From Eutreptiella sp. 'Long Island Sound 2002' (Eukaryota; Euglenozoa; Euglenophyceae; Eutreptiales; Eutreptiaceae), in NCBI GenBank assembly GCA_964036045.1, contig OZ038379.1, positions 114,665,604 to 114,729,603 on the forward strand: 64,000 bases of DNA, in the 5' to 3' direction. Of the stretch, positions 20,053 through 30,400 are shown piece after piece. How positions within the stretch are numbered: position 1 is the first letter of the stretch; each line of letters opens with the position of its first letter. Under the pieces are notes generated by a model that saw only the letters and a program-made list of their open reading frames with translations, did not search any database and was not told where the DNA came from. Made by a program: the position numbers and the translations under genes.

Positions 20053-20709
20053 ATGAACACCTATCTAGACTTGCGGGCGACACGGTGGGCTCCAACGGAG
20101 GATGGGGATGCGGGGCTTAGGGTTGCAATGCGGTGGGGGAAGCGTCGTGGGGTGCTAGGAGCTGTGGTTGCGGCTGCGGCTGGAATTGGGCTAGGGGCCA
20201 TTGTACCCATGCGGGTCCACCAGTTGCTTGACCGGGTTCTCGGCCTATGCACGCTGCACGGGGATTTTTACCGCCGCCAAGAGGCGAGGGTTGGGAAGTC
20301 GGCAATGCACGCTATTTGCTGGTTCGTGCCATTGTGCTGCGAAGCATGCTATGGAGAAAGGGCCACCGACAGCTACATGCTCCAAATGCCATGTTGGACA
20401 TGGTGGCATGGTGTCATGGTGTTAACGCCAGGTCCCACCTCCCGCAGGAGGCAGTTGCCCGCGGTCCCGGCCGGGCCAGAGTGGCACAATACCGTGGCAA
20501 GTGCAACACCCTGTGCGACGCTCCGCGAACCCCCTCCCCCCTTCCCCGCACTATCATTATCCACGCCACACGGCATGGGGAGCTACAGGGCTGACCACAC
20601 AGCCGCGCCCCCATGCAGGTCCATGTGCACACAGCGCCCCCAATGTATTCAGTTCTGTCAAAGTAATAAATTCTATTGCCTTCGGCAGTGCACCTCGAAG
20701 AGAGGTTGA
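20053..20709 (+). CDS. Hypothetical 218-codon ORF with favourable ATG context
   Basis: The ATG at 20,053 is preceded by CTCCACC, a favourable context, after a C-rich leader. The first 75 residues include a hydrophobic segment (GVLGAVVAAAAGIGLGAIVP) that could be membrane-spanning. The C-terminal 25 codons run into a diverged copy of the 50-bp repeat, so the natural end is doubtful. A competing frame (20,247-20,594) reads LLVRAIVLRSMLWRKGHRQL and is also protein-like. I do not recognise either. The stop is TGA. Confidence 0.3.
   Translation: MNTYLDLRATRWAPTEDGDAGLRVAMRWGKRRGVLGAVVAAAAGIGLGAIVPMRVHQLLDRVLGLCTLHGDFYRRQEARVGKSAMHAICWFVPLCCEACYGERATDSYMLQMPCWTWWHGVMVLTPGPTSRRRQLPAVPAGPEWHNTVASATPCATLREPPPPFPALSLSTPHGMGSYRADHTAAPPCRSMCTQRPQCIQFCQSNKFYCLRQCTSKRG
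20636..20690. repeat. Isolated diverged copy of the 50-bp repeat
   Basis: It matches the array at 21,301-22,191 over CACAC, CAATG-ATTCAGTTCTG and TAATAAATTCT. It stands about 600 bp before the array. Confidence 0.6.
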
Positions 20710-20830
20710 CAGTCAGCCAATCAGTCCCTGAGCCAGCAAGCAGCCAGTCAGACAGATTCACACAGTTTGGGTTTTTTGTCAGTGGCAGATGCGGCCCCAA
20801 GCAGCATGGAGGCCCGTCGCCGGAATCCAT

Positions 20831-20903
20831 GTAGTGGCCGAGTGGTAGCGCAGCCGACCGGCATCCGTGTGGTCGGCAGTTCGAACCCCAGTTCGCCCAT
20901 TTT
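20831..20903 (+). other. tRNA-like sequence with Pol III A and B boxes (arm 1)
   Basis: GAGTGGTAGCGCAG matches a tRNA D-arm/A-box and GTTCGAACC matches a B-box, about 35 bases apart. It ends in TTTT at 20,900-20,903, as Pol III transcripts do. GCCGACC (from about 20,853) and GGTCGGC (about 20,871-20,877) form a perfect 7-bp stem. The T-stem does not pair and no acceptor stem is visible, so it is not a functional tRNA. It may be a tRNA-derived SINE head or tRNA pseudogene. Confidence 0.5.
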
Positions 20904-20931
20904 GGCGCCGCCGCCGGCGGCGGCGCTAAAA
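20900..20931. repeat. GC-rich palindrome between two tRNA-like arms
   Basis: A perfect 22-bp palindrome of GCC/GGC triplets (20,905-20,926) is extended by TTTT and AAAA on its sides with one mismatched pair. It is the centre of the inverted repeat formed by the two tRNA-like sequences. Confidence 0.85.
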
Positions 20932-21010
20932 GTCAGCAGGTCAGGATTCGAACCGACGCCTGCACGCCTGTTGTCGGCTGCGTTACCATTGGACCGCTGG
21001 CCGTGCTACC
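20927..21010 (-). other. tRNA-like sequence with Pol III A and B boxes (arm 2)
   Basis: Read on the minus strand, AATGGTAACGCAGCCGAC gives an A-box and GGTTCGAATCC a perfect B-box. It ends in CTTTTA next to the palindrome. It aligns with arm 1 over most of its length (GTAG, GGCC, GGTA-CGCAGCCGAC, GTTCGAA-CC), so the two are inverted copies. The acceptor and T stems do not pair fully, so it is not a confident tRNA. Confidence 0.5.
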
Positions 21011-21300
21011 AGCACCGTGCGTCCCCACTGCTTGTAGCCTATTAAGCAAAAACTTTTGACCCCCCCCCCACCCCCACCCCCACCCCCCCTCAAAAAAGTG
21101 ATATCCAGTTTTAGGGGGTAGAGGCCTCAAAATCAAAAAATCCATTGGGGGATGCTCTTATTGGGCAAAATAATGATTTTACAAGGGGTTGGACATCCAA
21201 TATCATGCCTTGGGGTATGCTACGCGAATGACCCCAAAAAAGGGGGGTATATGACGCCCGCGCCTGCGCTTGATCTAACAACCTCTCTTCGAGGTGATTT

Positions 21301-22191
21301 TGCATGGGCACACACCCAATACCTTCAGTTCTGCGAAAAGTAATAAATTCTGCATGGGCACACACCCTATGCCTCCGATTCTGCCAAAAGCAATAAATTC
21401 TGCATGGGCACACACCCAATGCCTTCAGTTCTGCAAAAAGCAATAAATTCTGCATGGGCACACAACCAATGCCTTCACTTCTGCGAAAAGTAATAAATTC
21501 TGCATGGGCACACCCTCAATGACTTCAGTTCAGCCAAAAGCAGCAAATTCTGCATGGGCACACACCCAATGCCTTCAGTTCTGTCAAAAGTAATCAACTC
21601 TGCATGGGCACACACGCAATGACTTCCGTTCAGCCAAAAGCAGCAAATTCTGCATGGGCACACACCCAACGCATTCGGTTCTGCCAAAAGTAATACATTC
21701 TGCATGGGCACAAACCCAATGCCTTCAGTTCTGCCAAAAGTAATAAATTCTGCATGGGCACACACCCAATGACTTCAGTTCAGCCAAAAGCAGTAAATTC
21801 TGCATGGGCACACACCCAATGCCTTCACTTCTGCCAAAAGTAATAAATTTTGCACGGGCACACACCCAACGCATTCAACTCAGCCAAAAGCAGTAAATTC
21901 TGCATGGGCACACACCCAAAAGCCTTCACTTCTGCGACAAGTAATAAATTCCGCATGGGCACACAATCAACGCATTCAGTTGCGCCACAAGCAGTAAATT
22001 CTGCATGGGCACACACGCAACGCATTCAGTTCTACCAAAAGTAAAAAAATTCGCATGGGCACACACCCAATGCCTCCGGTTCTGCCAAAAGTAATAAATT
22101 CTGCATGGGCACACACCCAATGCCTCCGGTTCTGCCAGAAGTAATAAATTCTGCATGGGCACACACCCAGTGCCTTCAGTTTTGCCAAAAA
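21301..22191. repeat. 50-bp tandem repeat array, about 18 copies
   Basis: TGCATGGGCACACACCCAAT recurs at 21,301, 21,351, 21,401, 21,451, 21,501, 21,551 and so on every 50 bp, with small length changes after 21,900. Each unit continues with GCCTTCAGTTCTGCCAAAAG and TAATAAATTC. Since 50 is not a multiple of three, minus-strand ORFs rotate through all frames and are shadows. Units differ by up to about 20 percent, so the array is old or not homogenised. Confidence 0.95.
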
Positions 22192-22218
22192 GCGGCGCGG
22201 AGGGTAGACGCACGTCAA

Positions 22219-22502
22219 TCCCCACCTCAGCTGCCACACGTCCTGTAGCTGCAGCCGTTACACGGCAGCTCGACACAGCCAGCCCCCGTCCTGTTACCAA
22301 TCCGGGGACTATGGGGAGGAGGTGCAACCCGCACCTCACCTGCCACATGCCGCAGCGGTGGCGCCTTTGCTTGACGCAGCCAGCCCCCACGGTGTTACCA
22401 ATCCAGGGACTATGGGGGGGGTTGCACCGATTCCGCAAGCACCGCAGCACTCCTTCTCAGATGCTGCAAGCCCTGCAGCACTCCTTCTCAGCTGCTGCAA
22501 GT
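22219..22502. repeat. ~110-bp direct repeat and 30-bp duplication
   Basis: Two tandem copies (about 22,219-22,330 and 22,331-22,426) share CACCTCA-CTGCCACA, GACGCAGCCAGCCCCC, GTTACCAATCC and GGGACTATGGGG. A partial third copy appears near 22,565-22,590. Just after, a 30-bp block (GCAGCACTCCTTCTCAG-TGCTGCAAG) is duplicated at about 22,444 and 22,474. Confidence 0.75.
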
Positions 22503-22679
22503 AGTGAGGCTCTCCTTCGCTGCCGCACGGTAGCAGTCATGGAGCTCCAGCTGCTTCCTTGCAGCTTGACACAGTCAGCCCCCGTGTCGTGGCACGTGTG
22601 CCATATCCACATATCCACCAAGCAGAAAACTCATAAGTGCTGGTGTCCCGGACCCTCAGGGTTCAGATAGGACACGTTA

Positions 22680-23600
22680 GAATGGCCTGGTCAGTGTGAC
22701 ATACTTGGGGCAGGTGCTGGAGCTGCAGCAGTGCCTGACACTGGTTGCCACATCACTGTGATGGGACAATTGGGAGATGCATAACAGAGAGGGAAGTAGT
22801 GACGTTCGGGAGGCGTGGAGGGAGGGGGAATGGGACAGGAACCAGGGGGTGGGCAAGATGATAGAGGGCGTGGGGCTGGCGGGGCAGGGGAGAGAGGGGA
22901 AGGGGTATGAGCTGCTGTTGTCACACGATCTCACACGGTGTCAGATGGTCAGTGTGTGCCACAATCCTCTTGACACCCCTAAGTAGTGGCTGATGGGCGA
23001 ATATCTGTGAACCCTTTGAAACGGAATCGGGCGACAGCCGTGCCTGTGGTACCTGTGGTATGATGGTGGATGAAGCTGGACATCCAAAGTCACCAGAAAC
23101 AAACTCGTTCAACGGACGCTGCTGCGGCAAGAGGAGACCTCATTTCAAAAAACCCCTCCCAAAAAACTCCAATACCACACAAAACAAGAAAAATCGAGTC
23201 GTGAGTATGATGACTTCAATATTGAAAGGATTGAAAACTGAACGCATTGCAATAATGATGTTTTGCAAGAGCACTGTAGGATGGGGAGGAGTAGCGTCAC
23301 GGCGTTTGACTTCTGGAAGGTTGCAAGGTGTTTGTGTGTGTGTGTTGGAGGGGGGATTGCCACCGGAGGCGTTCTTTCTGTTGTGGACAGCCCTGGTGCA
23401 AGAACTGTGGGTCGTTATCTGCATTGTGGTCAGGTGTTTTCTTGGCAACGGGGGCAGGAAGGTGAAAATGCAGGCATGGACTTTTGGGCATGAGGCAAAG
23501 CACTTGGGGGAAGGGAGGAGGGGTTAGCTAAGGAGGCACCCACCAACCCATGTACCGCCATGTACAAGCTATTGAGCTGCAATGAGCTTTCAGGCACGGA
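22680..23600. other. Intergenic stretch, no supported gene
   Basis: It contains an ATG-led 155-codon frame at 23,060-23,527 ending in TAG, without recognisable features apart from a Val/Cys-rich patch. The surrounding sequence is G-rich on the plus strand (22,780-22,910). Confidence 0.3.
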
Positions 23601-23617
23601 AAAGGAGGTGCAGGAGT

Positions 23618-23697
23618 CCAAGGGTAGGAATTGCACCCGAGACACCTCTAATTAGAGTTAATTAGCCAGGCCGCATAGCACTGAGCTAACCACGAAA
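23618..23697 (-). other. tRNA-like sequence (probable tRNA pseudogene)
   Basis: The minus strand reads GTGGTTAGCTCAGTGCTATG, a typical tRNA D-arm/A-box, and about 40 bases later GGGTGCAATTCC, a near B-box. The T-stem has only about three pairs and the D-stem does not close. The middle is AT-rich (TAATTAACTCTAATTAG) and looks inserted. A functional tRNA is unlikely. Confidence 0.35.
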
Positions 23698-23963
23698 TTT
23701 GAGATGGTTTTGTGAAATGTGACATAAAAGAAAATTGCTTTAAAAAATGTTGAGTATGGACAGCACCACCCACTCAACCCACTCTAAGGCTACCCGCGCC
23801 CTGGGAGTGGGGATCCCAAGAAAGGAGGCACCCACCTTCCTGAAAAAGGCAGGCACCCTCTGGGGGTAGCGTGTGCGTTCCACTGAGCAAAGGCCTGATT
23901 GTAGTGAAGGGAGGTGGAGGCAGGGATGGAGGACACGTTGGTGTTGTTGCCATATGAGTGTCT

Positions 23964-24257
23964 ATGGAGCAATTGGGTGCAATGGCTGATGTGAGAATTT
24001 GGGGATCAATTGCATTGTTGCTATTGATAGTGGTGGCAGTGGCGGTGGGTCATGGTTGCGGTGCCCTTGTGGGCAGTGACGCGAGGCTGCATTGGTCGTG
24101 CTACAGTAAACCACAGTCAGCCACATTCGCACTCCAGCAAATAGCATCAAAAGGGCCACCTGTCATCATCGAACCAATGTTGGTTACTGCGCAGCCACTG
24201 TCGGTCAAAACCCCAACTGCTGTCAGCTGTCCTCCTAGCCCCATCACCAACCGATGA
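23964..24257 (+). CDS. Small putative secreted protein
   Basis: An ATG at 23,964 (with a second in frame at 23,982) opens 97 codons ending in TGA. Residues about 13-34 (SIALLLLIVVAVAVGHGCGA) have the layout of a signal peptide: a short charged N-terminus (ADVRIWG), a hydrophobic core and a small-residue cleavage region. The mature part is short, with one Cys pair and many Pro, Val and Thr. The family is unknown. It could be the first exon of a longer gene. It stands alone between repeats. Confidence 0.4.
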   Translation: MEQLGAMADVRIWGSIALLLLIVVAVAVGHGCGALVGSDARLHWSCYSKPQSATFALQQIASKGPPVIIEPMLVTAQPLSVKTPTAVSCPPSPITNR

Positions 24258-24794
24258 TTCCGTAGAGACAGAGAGTCATGAAACCAATGCAATCACAAGC
24301 AATGGCTACAACGTGCACCTTGTTGCAGGTAATGCTCTTCTCGAATGATTGGTACTCCCACAGGGACAATGCGTTCCACAACCTGCAGAACGGGGGGTGG
24401 CGGATCTGATAACCAGCACGCGGGGTCAATTACTCTATTTTGGGGCAGGGGTAAAAAAACGGGGGGGGGGGTTTGGTCAAAATTGGTCCTATTTTTCCGG
24501 TGTTTCAATTAGAAAGGGGGTTCTTCAATAGGAGTTAACAAATGAACCCCAACGCCCATTAAATGAACCGCCCCCCCGAAAAAAAACCCACATGCATTGA
24601 CATAAAGGGTGGCCGCTCTTCTGACATACCCAGGAGGTGGCGGCCGTGCCGTCGTTACGCTTTGTTGTGGGAGTATATACTCCCCCGGGGTGCGTTCGCC
24701 AGTAGCCCTATAACCTTGTCCAGTTGGGGTAGGCATAAGGCGGGAGTGCCAACCCCTACCGCACAGGGTGCAACTTCCCCAGAGGTAACCGTTT

Positions 24795-24985
24795 CGGCTC
24801 GTTTCGCGTTTCGGGACGTTTCGCGTTGCAGGGCTGTTCGCGTTTCGTGGGATGGAGATGGGGAAGGCGGGTGGAGATGGAGGTGGAGATGGAGATGGAC
24901 GTAAGCGTTTCGGGATGTTTGGCGTTTCAGGGCGTCTTGCGTTTCCGGGGATGGAGGTGGGGAAGGGGGATGGAGATGGAGCCAC
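24795..24985. repeat. Degenerate GTTTCG/GGATGGAG repeat flanking the satellite
   Basis: Two copies, about 105 bp apart, of a block with CGTTTCGGGA, GTTTCG, then GGATGGAGATGGGGAAGG and GGAGATGGA. The block ends where the 48-bp satellite begins. Its minus strand gives Pro/Ser-rich shadows. Confidence 0.6.
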
Positions 24986-25364
24986 GGGCGGCAAGGAGCC
25001 ACGCAACAAAGCGAGGATTGCGAGTCCCTCACCCCAACTCAAGGGACCACGCAACAATGCGTGGATTGCGAGTCCCTAACCCCAACTCAAGGGGCCACGC
25101 AACAAAGCGTGGATTGCGAGTCCCTCACCCCAACTCGAGGGGCCACGCAACAAAGCGTGGATTGCAAGTCCCTCAACCCAACTCAAGGGGCCACACAACA
25201 AAGTGTGGATCGCGAGTCCCTAACCCCAACTCAAGGGGTCACGCAACAAAGCGTGGATTGCGAGTCCCTAACCCCAACTCGAGGGGCCACGCAACAAAGC
25301 GTGGATTGCGAGTCCCTAACCCCAACTCAAGGGGCCACGCAGTAAAGCGTGAATTGCGAGTCCC

Positions 25365-26650
25365 TCACCCAAACTCAAGGGGGCACACAACAAAGCGTGG
25401 ATTGCGAGTCCCTAACCCCACCTTGAGGTGCCACGCAACAAAGTGTGGATTGCGAGTCCCTAATCCCAACTCGACAGGCCACGCAACAAAGCGTGGATTG
25501 CGAGTCCCTAACCCCAACTCAAGGGGCCACGCAACAAAGCGCGGATTGCGAGTCCCCGACCCCGACTCGAGGGGCCACAAAACAAAGTGTGGATTTCGAG
25601 TCCCTAACCCCAATTCGAGGGGCCACGCAACAATGCGTGGATTGCGAGTCCCTAACCCCAACTCAAGGGGCCACGCAACAAAGCGTGGATTGCGAGTCCC
25701 TAACCCCAACCCTAGTGGCCACGCAACAAATCGCGGACTGCGAGTCCCTCAACCCAACTCAAGGGGCCACGCAACAAAGCGTGGATTGCGAGTCCCTAAC
25801 CCCAACTCAAGGGGCCACACATCAAAGCGTGGATTGCGAGTCCCTAACCCCAACTCGAGGGGCCACGCAACAAAGCGTGGATTGCGAGTCCCTAACCCCA
25901 CCTCGAGGGGCCACAAAACAAAGTGTGGATTGCGAGTCCCTAACCCAAACTCAAGGGGCCACGCAACAAAGCGTGGATAGCGAGTCCCTAACTCCAACTC
26001 AAGGGGCCACACAACAAAGCGTGGATTGCGAGTCCCCGACCCCGACTCGAGGGGCCACAAAACAAAGTGTGGATTGCGAGTCCCTAACCCAAACTCAAGG
26101 GGCCACGCAACAAAGCGTGGATAGCGAGTCCCTAACCCCAACTCAAGGGGCCACGCAACAAAGCGCGGATTGCGAGTCCCCGACCCCGACTCGAGGGGCC
26201 ACAAAACAAAGTGTGGATTTCGAGTCCCTAACCCCAATTCGAGGGGCCACGCAACAATGCGTGGATTGCGAGTCCCTAACCCCAACTCAAGGGGCCACGC
26301 AACAAAGCGTGGATTGCGAGTCCCTAACCCCAACCCTAGTGGCCACGCAACAAATCGCGGACTGCGAGTCCCTCAACCCAACTCAAGGGGCCACGCAACA
26401 AAGCGTGGATTGCGAGTCCCTAACCCCAACTCAAGGGGCCACACATCAAAGCGTGGATTGCGAGTCCCTAACCCCAACTCAAGGGGCCACGCAACAAAGC
26501 GTGGATTGCGAGTCCCTAACCCCACCTCGAGGGGCCACAAAACAAAGTGTGGATTGCGAGTCCCTAACCCAAACTCAAGGGGCCACGCAACAAAGCGTGG
26601 ATAGCGAGTCCCTAACTCCAACTCAAGGGGCCACACAACAAAGCGTGGAT
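25365..26650. repeat. Higher-order repeat, 624-bp period (13 monomers)
   Basis: Diagnostic variants recur in the same order 624 bp apart. For example, the block ending near 25,709 (AACCCTAGTGGCC, AAATCGCGGAC, GATTTCGAGTCC) recurs ending near 26,333. This points to local unequal crossing over. Confidence 0.8.
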
Positions 26651-27429
26651 TGCGAGTCCCTAACCCAAACTCCAGGGGCCACGCAACAAAGCGTGGATTG
26701 CGAATCCCCAACCCCACCTCGAGGGGCCACGCAACAAAGTGTGGATTGCGAGTCCCTAACCCAAATTCGAGGGGCCACGCAACAAAGCGTGGATGGCGAG
26801 TCCCTAACCCCAACTCAAGAGGCCACGCAACAAAGCGTAGATTGCGAGTCCCTAACCCAAACTCGAGGGGCCACGCAACAAATCGCGGACTGCGAGTCCC
26901 TAACCCCAACTCAAGGGGCCACGCAACAAAGCGTGAATTGCGAGTCCCCAACCCCAACTCAAGGGCCACACAACAAAGCCTGGATTGCGAGTCCCTAACC
27001 GCAACTCGAGGGGCCACACAACAAAGCGTGGATTGCGAGTCCCTGACCCCAACTCGAGGGGCCACGCAACAAAGCGTGGATTGCGAGTCCCTAACCCCAA
27101 CTCGAGGGGCCACGCAACAAAGCGTGGATTGCGAGTCCCTAACCACAACTCAAGGGGCCACGCAACAAAGCGTGGATTGCGAGTCCCTAACCCCAACTCA
27201 AGGGGCCACAGAACAAAGGGTGGATTGCGAGTCCCTAACCCCAACTCGAGGGGCCACGCAACAAAGCGTGGATTGCGAGTCCCTAACCCCAACTCAAGGG
27301 GCCACGCAACAAATCGTGGATTGCGAGTCCCTAACCCCAACTCAAGGGGCCACACAACAAAGCGTGCATTGTGAGTCCCTAACCCCAACTCGAGGGGCCA
27401 CGCAACAAGGGTGGATTGGGAGTCCCTAA

Positions 27430-30400
27430 CCCCAACTCAAGGGGCCACGCAACAAAGCGTGGATTGTGAGTCCCCAACCCCAACTCAAGGGGCCACACAG
27501 CAAAGCGTGGATTGCGAGTCCCTCACCCCAACTTGAGGGGCCACGCAACAAAGCGTGGTTTGCGAAGCCCTCACCCAAACTCGAGGGGCCCCGCAACAAA
27601 GCGTGGATTGCGAGTCCCTAACCCAAACTCAAGGGGCTACGCAACAAGGGTGGATTGGGAGTCCCTGACCCCAACTCAAGGGGCCACGCAACAAAGCGTG
27701 GATTGCGAGTCCCTAACCCCAACTCAAGGGGCCACACAACAAAGCGTGGATTGCGAGTCCCTAACCCCAACTCGAGGGGCCACGCAACAAAGCGTGGATT
27801 GCGAGTCCCCAACCCCAACTCAAGGGGCCACGCAACAAAGCGTGGATTGCGAGTCCCCAACCCCAACTCAAGGGGCCCCGCAACAAAGCGTGGATTGCGA
27901 GTCCCTAACCCCAACTCAAGGGGCCACGCATCAAAGCGTGGATTGCGAGTCCCTAACCCCAACTCGAGGGGCCACGCAACAAAGCGTGGATTGCGAGTCC
28001 CTAACCCCAACTCAAGGATCCACGCAACAAAGCGTGGATTGCGAGGCCCTCAACCCAACTTGAGGGGCCACGCAACAAAGCGTGGATTGCAAGTCCCTCG
28101 CCCCATCTCGAGGGGCCACGCAACAAAGCGTGGATTGCGAGTCCCTAACCCCAACTCAAGGGGCCACACAACAAAGCGTGGATTGCGAGTGCCTAACCCC
28201 AACTCGAGGGGCCACACAATAAAGCATGGATTGTGAGTCCCTAAACCCAACTCAAGGGCCACAGAACAAAGCGTGGAGTGCGAGTCCCTAACCCCAACTC
28301 GAGGGGCCACGCAACAAAGCGTCGATTGCGAGTCCCTAACCCCAACTCAAGGAGCCACGCAACAAAGCGTCGATTGCGAGGCCCTAACCGCAACCCGAGG
28401 GGCCACGCAACAAAGCGTGGATTGCGAGTCCCTAACCCCAACTCGAGGGGCCACGCAACAAAGCGTGGATTGCGAGTCCCTAACCCCAACTCGAGGGGCC
28501 ACGCAACAAAGCGTGGATTGCGAGTCCCTAACCCCAACTCGAGGGGCCACGCAACAAAGCGTGGATTGCGAGTCCCTAACCCCAACTCAAGGAGGCACGC
28601 AACAAAGCGTGGATTGCGAGGCCCTCACCCCAACTCGAGGGGCCACGCAACAAAGCATGGATTGCGAGTCCCTAACCCCAACTCAAGGAGCCACGCAACA
28701 AAGCGTGGATTGCGAGGCCCTAACCTCAAATCGAGGGGCCACGCAACAAAGCCTGGATTGCGAGTCCCTAACCCCAACTCAAGGGGCCACACAACAAAGC
28801 CTGGATTGCGAGTCCCCAACCCCAACTCAAGGGGCCACGCATCAAAGCGTGGATTGCGAGTCCCTAACCCCAACTTGAGGGGCCACACAATAAAGCATGG
28901 ATTGCGAGTCCCTAAACCCAACTCAAGGGCCACAGAACAAAGGGTGGAGTGCGAGTCCCTAACCCCAACTCAAGGGGCCACGCAACAAAGCATGGATTAC
29001 GAGTCCCTAACCCCAACTCAAGAGGCCACGCAACAAAGCGTAGATTGCGAGTCCCTAACCCAAACTCGAGGGGCCACGCAACAAATCGCGGACTGCGAGT
29101 CCCTAACCCCAACTCAAGGGGCCACGCAACAAAGCGTGAATTGCGAGTCCCCAACCCCAACTCAAGGGCCACACAACAAAGCCTGGATTGCGAGTCCCTA
29201 ACCGCAACTCGAGGGGCCACACAACAAAGCGTGGATTGCGAGTCCCTGACCCCAACTCGAGGGGCCACGCAACAAAGCGTGGATTGCGAGTCCCTAACCC
29301 CAACTCGAGGGGCCACGCAACAAAGCGTGGATTGCGAGTCCCTAACCACAACTCAAGGGGCCACGCAACAAAGCGTGGATTGCGAGTCCCTCACCCCAAC
29401 TCAAGGGGCCACGCAACAAAGCGTGGATTGCGAGTCCCTAACCCCAACTCAAGGGGCCACAGAACAAAGGGTGGATTGCGAGTCCCTAACCCCAACTCGA
29501 GGGGCCACGCAACAAAGCGTGGATTGCGAGTCCCTAACCCCAACTCAAGGGGCCACGCAACAAATCGTGGATTGCGAGTCCCTAACCCCAACTCAAGGGG
29601 CCACACAACAAAGCGTGCATTGTGAGTCCCTAACCCCAACTCGAGGGGCCACGCAACAAGGGTGGATTGGGAGTCCCTAACCCCAACTCAAGGGGCCACG
29701 CAACAAAGCGTGGATTGTGAGTCCCCAACCCCAACTCAAGGGGCCACACAACAAAGCGTGGATTGCGAGTCCCTCACCCCAACTTGAGGGGCCACGCAAC
29801 AAAGCGTGGTTTGCGAAGCCCTCACCCAAACTCGAGGGGCCCCGCAACAAAGCGTGGATTGCGAGTCCCTAACCCCAACTCAAGGGGCCACACAACAAAG
29901 CGTGGATTGCGAGTCCCTAACCCCAACTCGAGGGGCCACGCAACAAAGCGTGGATTGCGAGTCCCCAACCCCAACTCAAGGGGCCACGCAACAAAGCGTG
30001 GATTGCGAGTCCCCAACCCCAACTCAAGGGGCCCCGCAACAAAGCGTGGATTGCGAGTCCCTAACCCCAACTCAAGGGGCCACGCATCAAAGCGTGGATT
30101 GCGAGTCCCTAACCCCAACTCGAGGGGCCACGCAACAAAGCGTGGATTGCGAGTCCCTAACCCCAACTCAAGGATCCACGCAACAAAGCGTGGATTGCGA
30201 GGCCCTCAACCCAACTTGAGGGGCCACGCAACAAAGCGTGGATTGCAAGTCCCTCGCCCCATCTCGAGGGGCCACGCAACAAAGCGTGGATTGCGAGTCC
30301 CTAACCCCAACTCAAGGGGCCACACAACAAAGCGTGGATTGCGAGTGCCTAACCCCAACTCGAGGGGCCACACAATAAAGCATGGATTGTGAGTCCCTAA

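Noticed and set aside
20831-21010. Functional tRNA genes
   Set aside because: A and B boxes are good, but acceptor and T stems do not pair; kept only as tRNA-like sequences.
23060-23527. 155-codon ATG-led ORF
   Set aside because: Composition is not convincing, there is no domain or signal, and the flanks are simple sequence; not supported beyond being open.
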